NCBI RefSeq assembly: GCF_001417955.2
Contig: NZ_LKTM01000372.1
Location: 62,001-126,000, forward strand
Direction: 5' to 3'
DNA from: Mycobacterium gordonae
GTDB lineage: Bacteria; Actinomycetota; Actinomycetes; Mycobacteriales; Mycobacteriaceae
Length of the DNA: 64,000 nt
Below, one piece after another: positions 1 to 7,151 of this stretch. Under the pieces are notes generated by a model. That model was given only the letters and a program-made list of their open reading frames with translations, ran no database searches and was not told where the DNA came from. Position 1 is the first letter of the stretch, and each line of letters starts with the position of its first letter. Both the position numbers and the translations under genes were made by a program.

Positions 1-71
1 ACGCCGTAACACCGCCAGCCGCGCGGGATCTCGTCGGCGTCGTCGCTGAATCGCTGGGAGTCACGGCATGA
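1..71 (+). CDS. 3' end of a truncated phage gene
   Basis: Only the last 22 codons are inside the window. The frame stays open from position 3 to a TGA at 69-71 and ends in ...SLGVTA. The stop overlaps the next start in an ATGA arrangement, as throughout the following early genes, so this is probably a genuine coding end. Function cannot be assigned from this fragment. Confidence 0.5.
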   Translation, partial: AVTPPAARDLVGVVAESLGVTA

Positions 72-316
72 CCAACCTCCACTTCGCCGCCGCACTTTTC
101 CCCCAGCACACGAAGGCCGGTGCCGACGCGCTACTCACGGCGGCCGACAACGCCGCCGCGGAAACCGCGCGCCTGCAACACTTCCGCACCCAAGTCGCCG
201 AACTGCTCGGTATCCCGGCCAACGCGGAGGACACGTTCATCCTCAACGAACTCGACCACCTGTGCCGGCGGGCAGAGGAATGCCAGCACGACCACCAGGG
301 GGCGCGGAATGGCTGA
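68..316 (+). CDS. Small phage early protein, unknown function
   Basis: This 82-residue protein starts with ATG inside an ATGA overlap with the preceding gene. It ends 8 bases into the next one, so it sits in a translationally coupled early operon. It is Ala/Glu rich and probably helical, with two cysteines near the C-terminus (LCRRAEECQ). No signal peptide or membrane segment is visible. I do not recognise the family. Gene packing and codon use support it being real. Confidence 0.6.
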   Translation: MTNLHFAAALFPQHTKAGADALLTAADNAAAETARLQHFRTQVAELLGIPANAEDTFILNELDHLCRRAEECQHDHQGARNG

Positions 317-1397
317 CACGGCAATCGAATGGGCCGACCGCGTATGGAATCCCACCACGGGATGTGACCGCGTGTCACCTGGTTGCGATCACTGCTACGC
401 GATGACGATGGCTAAGCGGCTCAAGGGCATGGGCTCGGCCAAGTATCAGCGCGACGGTGACCCGCGCACGTCCGGCCCCGGCTTCGGTGTCAGCGTCCAC
501 CCCGACGTGCTGGGCCTGCCGCTGAAATGGCGGAAACCGCAACGGATTTTCGTTAACTCGATGAGCGATTTGTTCCACGACCAGGTGCCTGACGAGTACA
601 TCGCCAAAGTGTTCGCCGTCATGGCGGTCGCGCGGCGGCATACGTTTCAGGTGCTCACCAAGCGGCACGGACGGATGCGAGCGGTGCTTTCAAAGCAGAG
701 CTTTCCGGAGTTGGTAACCACCTGGGCTTGGCGCATACATGCAGGCGCTGCATTAGGGCTTCCGCATGGCAACAGCTCGTATTCTCGGACGGCTGTCGCG
801 TGGCCGTTGCCGAACGTGTGGCTCGGTGTCTCGGCCGAGAATCAGCAGTGGGCCAACATCCGCATCCCCGCGCTGCTCGACACCCCTGCTGCGGTCAGGT
901 TCGTCAGCGCGGAGCCGCTGCTGGGACCGATTGATCTAACCAGTTGGATTGGCTGCCCACACGATTCCCTCTCTGGGGTCGATCAGGAGCCGATCGCGAG
1001 TCCGACGAAGCGATGGCGCTGCGACCAATGCAGGGCCAGCGTCCTCGACGGCACCGTTACGAACGTTGGACTGCACTGGGTGATCACCGGCGGCGAGTCC
1101 GGCCCCGGCGCGCGGCCGGCACACCCCGACTGGTTCCGGTCCATCCGCGACCAATGCCAGGCGGTCGGAGTCGCCTACCTGCATAAGCAAAATGGTGAGT
1201 TTCGGCGTTGGCAGCTAAGCGATCAGCCGGGCCGCCTCCTTTATGTGCACCGCGAGACAGGTGCAATCACCGGAGATCCGTACGACAGCGGCGAGGCTTC
1301 CGGGCTGTGGACTGCCATGTGTCGCGTCGGCAAGCACCGCGCCGGCCGCGAGCTGGACGGCAGAACCTGGGATGGCTACCCGGGGGAGGCCAGCTGA
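309..1397 (+). CDS. DUF5131 (phage Gp37/Gp68 family) protein
   Basis: This 362-residue protein starts at ATG 309 rather than at the longer upstream in-frame start, which would give an unrelated Arg/Thr-rich extension over the previous gene. The N-terminus carries the family signature WNPTTGCDRVSPGCDHCYA, with Cys19, Cys26 and Cys29 as a likely metal or Fe-S ligand set. The motifs FVNSMSDLFH, QVLTKR, NVWLGVS and the VITGGESGPGARP segment are also typical of Gp37/Gp68 proteins. These are common in actinobacterial and Gram-negative phages. The biochemical role is not settled, although the three-Cys motif has suggested a radical-SAM-like or nucleic-acid-modifying activity. The family call is secure; the function is not. 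Confidence 0.88.
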   Translation: MADTAIEWADRVWNPTTGCDRVSPGCDHCYAMTMAKRLKGMGSAKYQRDGDPRTSGPGFGVSVHPDVLGLPLKWRKPQRIFVNSMSDLFHDQVPDEYIAKVFAVMAVARRHTFQVLTKRHGRMRAVLSKQSFPELVTTWAWRIHAGAALGLPHGNSSYSRTAVAWPLPNVWLGVSAENQQWANIRIPALLDTPAAVRFVSAEPLLGPIDLTSWIGCPHDSLSGVDQEPIASPTKRWRCDQCRASVLDGTVTNVGLHWVITGGESGPGARPAHPDWFRSIRDQCQAVGVAYLHKQNGEFRRWQLSDQPGRLLYVHRETGAITGDPYDSGEASGLWTAMCRVGKHRAGRELDGRTWDGYPGEAS

Positions 1398-1693
1398 TGG
1401 ACACCGTAGACGCAGTAGCGCAAGCGATTAGCGAGGCCTGCGGTTGCCGATGGGACCCCAAAAACGACCCGGAGATGTACATGTACTACCGGCGGGCTGC
1501 CACGCGGGCGCTGAATACTTTCGCCTCAGCAAGGGGGATTGTCGAAGAGCGCCGTGTCATGACTCCACAGGGCACATCTCGCGTCCTCCGTCCTGACGAA
1601 GGGGATCTCGGCGACCGACTACGCGGTCTCGGCTGGTGGATTGAGTCCCGGCTGGTGTCTGGGTGGGTACGGAAGGACAACACCAATGAGTGA
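1397..1693 (+). CDS. Phage early hypothetical protein
   Basis: The protein has 98 residues. ATG 1397 overlaps the previous stop as TGATG, and a GGGGGAGG ribosome-binding site lies at about 1381-1388, which fixes the start. It contains a CGCRWDPKNDPEMYMYYRRAA segment and a basic C-terminus (SGWVRKDNTNE). The sequence suggests a small soluble helical protein that could bind nucleic acid, but no recognised motif is present. It belongs to the same overlapping early operon as its neighbours. Confidence 0.7.
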   Translation: MDTVDAVAQAISEACGCRWDPKNDPEMYMYYRRAATRALNTFASARGIVEERRVMTPQGTSRVLRPDEGDLGDRLRGLGWWIESRLVSGWVRKDNTNE

Positions 1694-2363
1694 CGACATC
1701 ATCGCCCGGGCCGAAGCCGCGCTGGAAGGCATCAGTCCCGGTCCGTGGAAAATCAGGTTCAACGGGCACTGGGCGCACGTCGTGATGACCCCAAACGGCT
1801 GCGTTTGGAACCCCGACACGGGGAAGGTCAACGACCGCCGCAATGGGGAGTTCATCGCTGCTGCCCGCCAGCTTGTCCCGGAGTTGGTTGCCGAGCTGAA
1901 AACCACACGCGAGTTCCGCTACAAGGTCGCCGACGCCGTCGGCTTCGTCGAATGCGTTGAGAGTGTCGGGAACGCGATCCTCGCGGATGACAACACGATC
2001 CTCGATTACGTTCGCGCGCACGCTGAAACGGCGCGGAAGCACGAGACGGAATGCCCCGTGTGGTGTGAAGCCCATGAACATTTCGAGCACGTTGATAGCT
2101 GCAAGGAATGCGGCGGGAGTGGCTGCGGACCGGGCACCGCTACCGGTGCTCACGAAGGCTGCGATGAATGTGGCGGCGATGGACGCGACCACGCCTTCGC
2201 CTACGTCCACGCGCCCGATGTCGAGGCCGAGCTGAAAACCACACGGGCGCAACTGCGGCAGGTCGGACGCCAACTCGGGTTGTTCCTTGAAGACGGTGAG
2301 CGGAACCGCGTCATCGTCGCGCTCGCAATCACCGACGGCACAGCAGAGGAGAACGATGCCTGA
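1686..2363 (+). CDS. Phage protein with DnaJ-type CxxCxGxG zinc motifs
   Basis: This 225-residue protein has its start at ATG 1686, overlapping the previous stop by 8 bases. The N-terminal half resembles small phage proteins of the 'ARAEAALEGISPGPW' type (Ead/Ea22-like: short, starting with a helix and a PGPW turn). Two CxxCGGxG units follow at roughly residues 140-162 (CKECGGSGCG and CDECGGDGRD), as in DnaJ zinc centres, so one zinc site is likely. Two near-identical AELKTTR segments flank the zinc region and suggest an internal duplication. Its role in the phage is unknown. Confidence 0.72.
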   Translation: MSDDIIARAEAALEGISPGPWKIRFNGHWAHVVMTPNGCVWNPDTGKVNDRRNGEFIAAARQLVPELVAELKTTREFRYKVADAVGFVECVESVGNAILADDNTILDYVRAHAETARKHETECPVWCEAHEHFEHVDSCKECGGSGCGPGTATGAHEGCDECGGDGRDHAFAYVHAPDVEAELKTTRAQLRQVGRQLGLFLEDGERNRVIVALAITDGTAEENDA

Positions 2364-2670
2364 TTTTGACCCAGACGACTATGACTCACCTGCGGCGTAC
2401 GCGATCGCCACCGCCCATGCCGCGGTCGCTGACGTCGCACGGCCCGAGTTTGATTGGGCTATCGGCGGCGAGGACCGCGAAGATGGCCGCACCGAAACGG
2501 AGTACGCGGTTGAGCCGCGCCGTGGTGGTCATGCCTGCGCAGGTGACAGTGAGCTAGCTGGACCGATCGAAGATCTTGCCGACTTCGCTGATGGCGCCCG
2601 CATCATCGTCCGCGAAATCCACTACGGCCCTTGGCGATACGTCACACCCGAGGAGATCGAGAATGCCTGA
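2356..2670 (+). CDS. Phage early acidic hypothetical protein
   Basis: The protein has 104 residues and starts at ATG 2356, with GAGGAGAACG just upstream. It overlaps both neighbours by 8 bases. It is strongly acidic (MPDFDPDDYDSP start) and ends in a PWRYVTPEEIEN segment. No cysteine cluster, membrane segment or catalytic motif is visible. It begins MPD like the next gene, which suggests these small genes arose by local duplication or were built as a cassette. Function unknown. Confidence 0.65.
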   Translation: MPDFDPDDYDSPAAYAIATAHAAVADVARPEFDWAIGGEDREDGRTETEYAVEPRRGGHACAGDSELAGPIEDLADFADGARIIVREIHYGPWRYVTPEEIENA

Positions 2671-3079
2671 CGTCGTCCGCGTGAAACTCACCGAAGCACT
2701 GCGGGAACAGCACGCCATGTCTTACGACGGTGACGCCGCGATGTATTGGTGCGATTGCGGCAAGGCGGCCGGCGACTATCGCGACTGGGCCGACCACATG
2801 GTCGATGTGCTGCTGTCTCTGGAAGGTGTCGCCATCGTGGCACTACCGGAGCCCGACGACACCGGCAGCGGCCAGGGCGGTGAGTTCGACGCATGGTGGG
2901 GCCGATACCCCGATAACGATCCCCACCACGCACCGCGTTGGGACGGCCACGACGTGTGGGCAGAGCACGGCGAGGTCCACACCAGCGCGATTCACGAACA
3001 CACGCCCGACCAGGCCCGCGCTCTCGCTGCTGTGCTCCTGGCTGCTGCTGACGCTGCAGAGGCGGTTACTGATGCCTGA
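2663..3079 (+). CDS. Phage early hypothetical protein
   Basis: This 138-residue protein starts at ATG 2663 after GGAGATCGAGA. Near residue 30 there is a WCDCGKAAGDYRDWADHM segment: a Cys pair followed by His, a pattern often seen in small actinophage proteins that pair a CxC zinc knuckle with a DWxxH helix. The C-terminal third is Ala-rich and helical. It overlaps the next gene by 8 bases. No function can be assigned. Confidence 0.65.
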   Translation: MPDVVRVKLTEALREQHAMSYDGDAAMYWCDCGKAAGDYRDWADHMVDVLLSLEGVAIVALPEPDDTGSGQGGEFDAWWGRYPDNDPHHAPRWDGHDVWAEHGEVHTSAIHEHTPDQARALAAVLLAAADAAEAVTDA

Positions 3080-3302
3080 GCGCCGCTACGTGTACCGCCT
3101 CGTTGTCGACCACTGGCCTACCCCCGACGGTAAGCCGTTCGCCGACCAGCCGCTGAATTGGTGGGAAGTCATCGCCGCCTGCGCAAGCAGCAAGCACGCC
3201 GACCCCGACTGCGCCTGCCCCACTTGGCTGCGGCGAGGTGGAGCACAGCGCCGGACGGCCGCGGTGCGACAACTGCCATCGGGCGCATGTGACGCCGGTT
3301 GA
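3072..3302 (+). CDS. Phage early small Cys-containing protein
   Basis: This 76-residue protein begins MPERRYVYRLVVDHWP at ATG 3072, overlapping the preceding stop. It contains a WWEVIAAC segment and a CACPTW motif that could form a zinc site. The C-terminal part is basic (RRGGAQRRTAAVRQL). It is the last member of the first overlapping run; 37 bases without a gene follow. I do not recognise the family. Confidence 0.55.
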   Translation: MPERRYVYRLVVDHWPTPDGKPFADQPLNWWEVIAACASSKHADPDCACPTWLRRGGAQRRTAAVRQLPSGACDAG

Positions 3303-3339
3303 GCCGGGACTTCAACGACGAGAGAGGGAGAGCGCATAG

Positions 3340-4275
3340 ATGGCCGACTACGGAAAGCTGCTGTCCCGCATATGGGCCGACCACCATTTCATTGCGCTGG
3401 ACGCGCGCCCGCAGCAGGTCTACTGCCTCCTGATTTCCTACGCCACGCGCAATGTCGCCGGCGTCCTTCCGTTGACCCTTAAGCGGTGGGCGAAGTGCAC
3501 CGCTGACGCCACGATTGACGCTCTCACACAGGCCCTAATAGTGCTCGCAGCAAACGATTTCATCGTCGTCGACTGGGACACCGAAGAGGTTCTCGTCCGG
3601 ACTTTCGTCCGAAATGACGAGGTCTACAAGCAGCCGAACCTGATGAAATCAGCGCTGAAATTCGCCCGCCAGGTCGAGTCCGAAGCGATCCGGTGGGTAC
3701 TTCATGACGAATTGAAGCGGCTTCCGGCCCATAAGGACCAGGACACGACGGTTGACACCGCAAACGGGCTGGTAGAAGGGCTAAGTCGAACCCTAAGCGA
3801 AGGGTTAGCAGAAGGGTTCGCCGAAGGGTTACCCGAACCCCCTGGTGTAGGAGTTAGTTACGTAGGTAAGGGGAACACCAGCACCTACACCGATCACCCA
3901 GCACCAGCACCTGCAGCGGTGGCCATCCCCGAACCCCTCGACGCCATCGCCGCAACCAGTGGGGCCGATCTGGTCCGCCGCATCATTCCAAGCGAACACC
4001 CCGCCGCCGTGCAAACCGCGTTGCGTCACCGCGCAAGCGAACTCGTCAACACCGGAACCCCCCCGAAGACCGTCGAGGCCGCGCTTCGCCTCTGGTTGAC
4101 CAAACCGAACCTCGGACCGCACGCGCTGCCCTCGCTCGTCTCCGAGGTCATCAAATCGCAGCAGCCCCGCGCAGCACCGGGCATCAACGGGCTCACGGCA
4201 GGCGAAGCGAAAGTTGCCGAATGGGCCGCGCTGGGCAACCGAAATCCCCACTCGCAGGAGGCCATCGAACGATGA
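3340..4275 (+). CDS. Putative phage replication initiator / helix-turn-helix protein
   Basis: This 311-residue protein follows a GAGAGGGAG ribosome-binding site. The N-terminal 115 residues (ADYGKLLSRIWADHHF start, then ARPQQVYCLLISYATRN) match the winged-helix domain of phage replication-organiser proteins. In these, the domain senses or binds origin DNA and a C-terminal helical domain contacts the helicase. A low-complexity linker at about residues 145-168 is a four-residue repeat (EGL[S/A/P]), followed by an Ala/Pro-rich stretch and a helical C-terminal half. The next gene looks like a helicase loader, supporting a replication role. The linker DNA forms a phased repeat that could be the origin. 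The replication call is an inference from fold pattern and context. Confidence 0.6.
   Translation: MADYGKLLSRIWADHHFIALDARPQQVYCLLISYATRNVAGVLPLTLKRWAKCTADATIDALTQALIVLAANDFIVVDWDTEEVLVRTFVRNDEVYKQPNLMKSALKFARQVESEAIRWVLHDELKRLPAHKDQDTTVDTANGLVEGLSRTLSEGLAEGFAEGLPEPPGVGVSYVGKGNTSTYTDHPAPAPAAVAIPEPLDAIAATSGADLVRRIIPSEHPAAVQTALRHRASELVNTGTPPKTVEAALRLWLTKPNLGPHALPSLVSEVIKSQQPRAAPGINGLTAGEAKVAEWAALGNRNPHSQEAIER
3775..3840 (+). repeat. 12-bp-phased GAAGGG/GAACCC repeat inside the initiator-like gene
   Basis: GAAGGG occurs at 3775, 3799, 3811 and 3823. The inverted-type GAACCC occurs at 3788 and 3835, so nearly every 12-bp step is occupied. At the protein level this is a four-residue EGL[S/A/P] linker repeat. 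Iterons inside the initiator gene mark the origin in lambda (O gene) and related phages, so this is a candidate replication origin. The alternative is a simple linker expansion. Confidence 0.6.
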
Positions 4276-4646
4276 GCGACTACCACCAGACCGCCGCACG
4301 TGCGCTCGCCTTGTGCGCCGCACACGATCCGTGGTTCCCCCAGGCCAACCGCGCCACCGTCGAGGCGTGGGCCGACCAGATCGCCGAATACCAGCTCGAC
4401 GAGCGCGACGTCCTGCAGGGCGTGCGGATCGCCTATCGCGACAACGGCTCCGGATTCCGACCGCTGCCGGCTGACATCGTGCAGAAGGCTCGGCAGGTGC
4501 GGCGCGACCGCACCGAGCGTGAGTCCGAGGCTGAGCGACGTGCCCGCGAGGACCGCCGCGACGCCGAGCTGGACCGCCGCGCCTTGGCGCAGATAACCAG
4601 CCGCACAGGCTCAACCGTGCCCGGTAAGGGACTAGCCGATGCCTGA
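4272..4646 (+). CDS. Possible phage helicase loader (G39P-like)
   Basis: This 124-residue protein starts at ATG 4272, overlapping the initiator-like gene as ATGA. Its layout fits small helicase-loader proteins of the G39P type: an N-terminal helical bundle (AAHDPWFPQANRATVEAW, DERDVLQGVRIAYRDN) ending in a RPLPADI turn, then a charged Arg/Glu helix (about residues 75-110) and a flexible tail. Its position right after a putative initiator supports this. No ATPase motif is present, so it is not a DnaC-type loader. The similarity is structural pattern recognition only. Confidence 0.45.
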   Translation: MSDYHQTAARALALCAAHDPWFPQANRATVEAWADQIAEYQLDERDVLQGVRIAYRDNGSGFRPLPADIVQKARQVRRDRTERESEAERRAREDRRDAELDRRALAQITSRTGSTVPGKGLADA

Positions 4647-4854
4647 CCGCGACCGATTCGCCTCCATGGCCGACCTCGACGACACCGGCAACGCACACCT
4701 CGCCCCGGCCGCCCGTGCCCGCTGCCCGCTCTGCGACGACGAGGGTTACCGGCTCCCGGCCCGGCGCGTGATCTGCGACCACAAGCGCCACGAGAACGTC
4801 GGCCGGGCGCAGCGTGAGCACATCCGCAAGATGCTGGCGAAGGGGAAGAAATGA
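4639..4854 (+). CDS. Small phage zinc-binding protein
   Basis: This 71-residue protein starts at ATG 4639, 8 bases inside the previous gene. It contains CPLCDDEGY and a later ICDHKRHENV segment, giving a C-x2-C ... C-x-H-x3-H set that could bind one zinc ion. The C-terminus is basic (MLAKGKK). Small treble-clef or knuckle proteins of this type are common in actinophage early operons; the target is unknown. Confidence 0.6.
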   Translation: MPDRDRFASMADLDDTGNAHLAPAARARCPLCDDEGYRLPARRVICDHKRHENVGRAQREHIRKMLAKGKK

Positions 4855-5189
4855 CCGCCGTAGAACGATTCTCAGCCACGCAAGACCCCTCCCCAGTGTC
4901 ATCTATCCAGACCACCCCTGAAAATCGCTCGGCGCGCGACAGAAGCACGGAAAACCACGTCTGCTGCGCCAGCTGCGGGACGTGGTGGACAGGATTGGCC
5001 GCTGCGCACTGCTCCGGGTGCCACCAGAGCTTCACGTCGGTGGGCGCGTTCGACCGCCACCGCAAGGGCTTCGAGTGCTGCGACCCGGAGACGTTGCGGA
5101 CGGAATCGGGCGAACCCGCGTTCGTCGTCGCCGACCGATCCTGGCCCGGCTGGTCGCTGCCCGGCACGTGGGAAGGGCCACGAAAATGA
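4851..5189 (+). CDS. Phage FDXHR-type zinc-binding protein
   Basis: This 112-residue protein overlaps the previous gene as ATGA. The central domain (residues about 37-76) has CCASCGTWW, then AHCSGCHQSFTSVGAFDRHR, then CC. That is the C-x2-C ... H-C-x2-C-H arrangement followed by the F-D-R-H-R motif that names the phage FDXHR zinc-binding family. Such proteins are widespread in mycobacteriophages; their role is undefined but they are presumed to bind nucleic acid. The N-terminal 35 residues are polar and likely disordered. The domain call is strong. Confidence 0.82.
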   Translation: MTAVERFSATQDPSPVSSIQTTPENRSARDRSTENHVCCASCGTWWTGLAAAHCSGCHQSFTSVGAFDRHRKGFECCDPETLRTESGEPAFVVADRSWPGWSLPGTWEGPRK

Positions 5190-5302
5190 CCACCGAAGCA
5201 GCCACCCTGCAAGCTGTTCAGGAGACCGCCGACGAACTCCGGCGCGAGCGGCGGCCCCGGTTAAGCTTGATTCGACCTGAATCGTCCCAGGAGCGCCGGT
5301 GA
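5186..5302 (+). CDS. Very small phage protein (38 aa)
   Basis: The ATG at 5186 overlaps the preceding stop as ATGA and the TGA at 5300-5302 overlaps the next start. The gene therefore fits the coupled operon exactly. The peptide is a charged amphipathic helix (TADELRRERRPRLSLIRP). Its function is unknown. Support comes from spacing only, since it is too short for composition to be informative. Confidence 0.5.
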   Translation: MTTEAATLQAVQETADELRRERRPRLSLIRPESSQERR

Positions 5303-5739
5303 TGGCCGGGGGTAGGCAATTACCCGCCGGGAGTGGGGATCGGGCGCAGGGGGACGCGCTGGGCCGGAAAAACGACCGCTTCCGCATCCACAAGACCGGC
5401 GCGCCGGTGTTCCCGTGGGCGATGGACTATCCGGCGGGCTTCTCAGACGGCCCTACTGGTGTCGCGTGCGGCTCGTTCGAGACCGCTGTTGCCGAGTTTA
5501 TCGACGCGGCAAACCGGCAGTGCCCGACGTGCCGGCGCGGCGCGGTGGTGGACACCGACTGGGGCTGGAAGTGCGAAGCGTGCGGCGCGTGCGACGTCGC
5601 GGTGGGATGCGGGGCACCCATTACTGGCCATGATTTCCTGCCCGTCCGTGGTCACCCTGACGACGACGAATGCACTTACCGCAGCGACGGCACTAATGCC
5701 ACCTACTGCGGCGAGACTCGCGATAGGCACGAGCGATGA
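5299..5739 (+). CDS. Phage zinc-ribbon hypothetical protein
   Basis: This protein has 146 residues from GTG 5299, or 145 from ATG 5302 in the same frame. Residues 74-95 hold CPTCRRGAVVDTDWGWKC followed by CGAC, a two-pair Cys zinc ribbon. Further cysteines near the C-terminus (DDECTYR, TYCGETRDRHE) could make a second site. The N-terminus is Gly-rich and basic. It overlaps the next ATG by 4 bases. It may be a nucleic-acid-binding early protein; the family is not recognised. Confidence 0.65.
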   Translation: MMAGGRQLPAGSGDRAQGDALGRKNDRFRIHKTGAPVFPWAMDYPAGFSDGPTGVACGSFETAVAEFIDAANRQCPTCRRGAVVDTDWGWKCEACGACDVAVGCGAPITGHDFLPVRGHPDDDECTYRSDGTNATYCGETRDRHER

Positions 5740-5930
5740 GCTTCTCCGCAAAGTACCCCGGCCGCTGCGGACACTGCGACAACCGCATCGAACCCGGGCA
5801 ACAGGTCCGCTACGAGGACGACGAGCTAGTGCACGACGACTGTGTGCCGACGCCGGATCTTGATGCGCCGCGACGGAATGAGCGGGCGTGTATGGAGTGC
5901 TGGACCACACACGCGGGTGAGTGTGCATGA
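5736..5930 (+). CDS. Small phage LIM-like zinc protein
   Basis: This 64-residue protein has a CGHCDNRIEPGQQVRY segment followed by LVHDDCVP, the C-x2-C ... H-x2-C pattern of a LIM-like or PARP-like zinc knuckle. A second pair, CMECW ... HAGECA, lies at the C-terminus. The start and stop overlap both neighbours (ATGA). Proteins with the 'RCGHC.. I..G..V.y....vH..C' pattern are common in actinobacterial phages and are otherwise uncharacterised. Confidence 0.68.
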   Translation: MSFSAKYPGRCGHCDNRIEPGQQVRYEDDELVHDDCVPTPDLDAPRRNERACMECWTTHAGECA

Positions 5931-6547
5931 TCATCCTCGGCATCGACCCCAGCCTGACCAGCACCGGCGTCGCCATCCTCCGCGACGGCCGCCCGATCCT
6001 ACTGCGCTCGATCGGCACCGGCCCAGACATCAAGGACTGGGATCACCGCGTGCGCCGGATCACCCGCCAGACGTGGAACATTGTGCGGCTCATCGAGACA
6101 ACGCTGGTCAAGCGCGTCGGCCCGGGTGTGCTGCCGGACCTGGCGATGATCGAAGCGCCATTGACGTTCGACACCGGCGGGGATGCCTACGACCGCTACG
6201 CGCTGTTCGTCGAACTGATGCGGCAGTTGCAGCACTGGAAGACGCCCACGGTGGTGGTCAACAACCTCACCCGCTGCAAGTGGGCGACCGGCAAGGGCGG
6301 CAAGTCGAGCAAGGAAATCACACGCGCTCAGCACAAGCGCGAGGTGATGCTGGCCGTGCGGGAGACATGGGCGCCGTGGGCCGCGCACATCACCAACGAC
6401 GATATTGGCGATGCCTTGACCCTTGCCGAGGCCGGAGCGCGGTATCTCGGTGAACCCCTTCACTTTCTCCCGCGCAGGCGCCATATCGAAGCCATGCACA
6501 ACTCGATCGACTGGCCAGAAGGGATTACCCAAGGTGCGAACGTGTGA
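5927..6547 (+). CDS. RuvC-like Holliday junction resolvase
   Basis: The start chosen is ATG 5927, in an ATGA overlap; a GTG lies two codons upstream. The 206-residue protein has the RNase H-like RuvC signature: ILGIDPSLTSTGVA with the first Asp at residue 7, a second acidic site in MIEAPLTF, and a C-terminal NDDIGDALTLAEAG motif giving the last acidic residues. The enzyme would cleave four-way junctions during phage recombination or before packaging. Mycobacteriophage resolvases of this size are common. The 3' end is overlapped by an HNH endonuclease gene. Confidence 0.82.
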   Translation: MIILGIDPSLTSTGVAILRDGRPILLRSIGTGPDIKDWDHRVRRITRQTWNIVRLIETTLVKRVGPGVLPDLAMIEAPLTFDTGGDAYDRYALFVELMRQLQHWKTPTVVVNNLTRCKWATGKGGKSSKEITRAQHKREVMLAVRETWAPWAAHITNDDIGDALTLAEAGARYLGEPLHFLPRRRHIEAMHNSIDWPEGITQGANV

Positions 6548-7151
6548 GCTACCAGATTGTGATCGGAAGCATTTTGGGCGCGGGCTGTGCAAGATGCACT
6601 ACACGCGGTGGTGGCGAACTGGTGATGTCAACACAGTTCGCGATGGCAATAACGTCGAGATTGACCCAGCGAAGCGATTGCGCGAGCGGACACAACGCCA
6701 AGGCGAATGCGTCGTGTACACCGCCGGCTACCGCCGAAACTCTGGCCATAGGCTAATGAGCTTTCGTGGGAAGCCGACAGGTGTCCATCGCGTTGCGTGG
6801 ATTCTTGAACACGGCGAGATCCCAGAAGGGCTCGGCGTCTTACATCGCTGCGACGTTCCCAACTGCGTTAACACCAGGCACCTTTTTCTGGGGACCTCCG
6901 CGGAGAACAACGCTGATCGGGACCAAAAAGGTCGCCACGTCGCGCCACGGGGATCATCCAGGAACGGTGCTGCGAAGCTCGGCGAGTACCAGGTCATTGA
7001 GATACGCGACCTGCTCGCGCAGGGCTTATCGCAACGCGGCATTGCGGCGCGTTATGGGGTCCAGCAGGCCACAGTCTGGCGTATAGCAACCGGGAAAGGC
7101 TGGAAGCATGTGCCTGAAAGGGCGACCCATGAGCACCCGGAGGCTTCATGA
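6534..7151 (+). CDS. HNH endonuclease with zinc finger and HTH
   Basis: This 205-residue protein starts at GTG 6534 behind AGAAGGG. The longer in-frame start would lie deep in the resolvase gene. Residues 4-23 form a C-x4-C ... C-x2-H zinc finger. Residues about 75-120 hold an HNH_3-type nuclease core (GVHRVAWILEHG, VLHRCDVPNCVNTRHLFLG, SAENNADR). The last 50 residues are a helix-turn-helix (LAQGLSQRGIAARYGVQQAT). This is the layout of free-standing homing-type HNH nucleases in mycobacteriophages. It overlaps the resolvase by 14 bases and uses somewhat less GC-biased codons than its neighbours, in keeping with mobility. Confidence 0.82.
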   Translation: MRTCELPDCDRKHFGRGLCKMHYTRWWRTGDVNTVRDGNNVEIDPAKRLRERTQRQGECVVYTAGYRRNSGHRLMSFRGKPTGVHRVAWILEHGEIPEGLGVLHRCDVPNCVNTRHLFLGTSAENNADRDQKGRHVAPRGSSRNGAAKLGEYQVIEIRDLLAQGLSQRGIAARYGVQQATVWRIATGKGWKHVPERATHEHPEAS

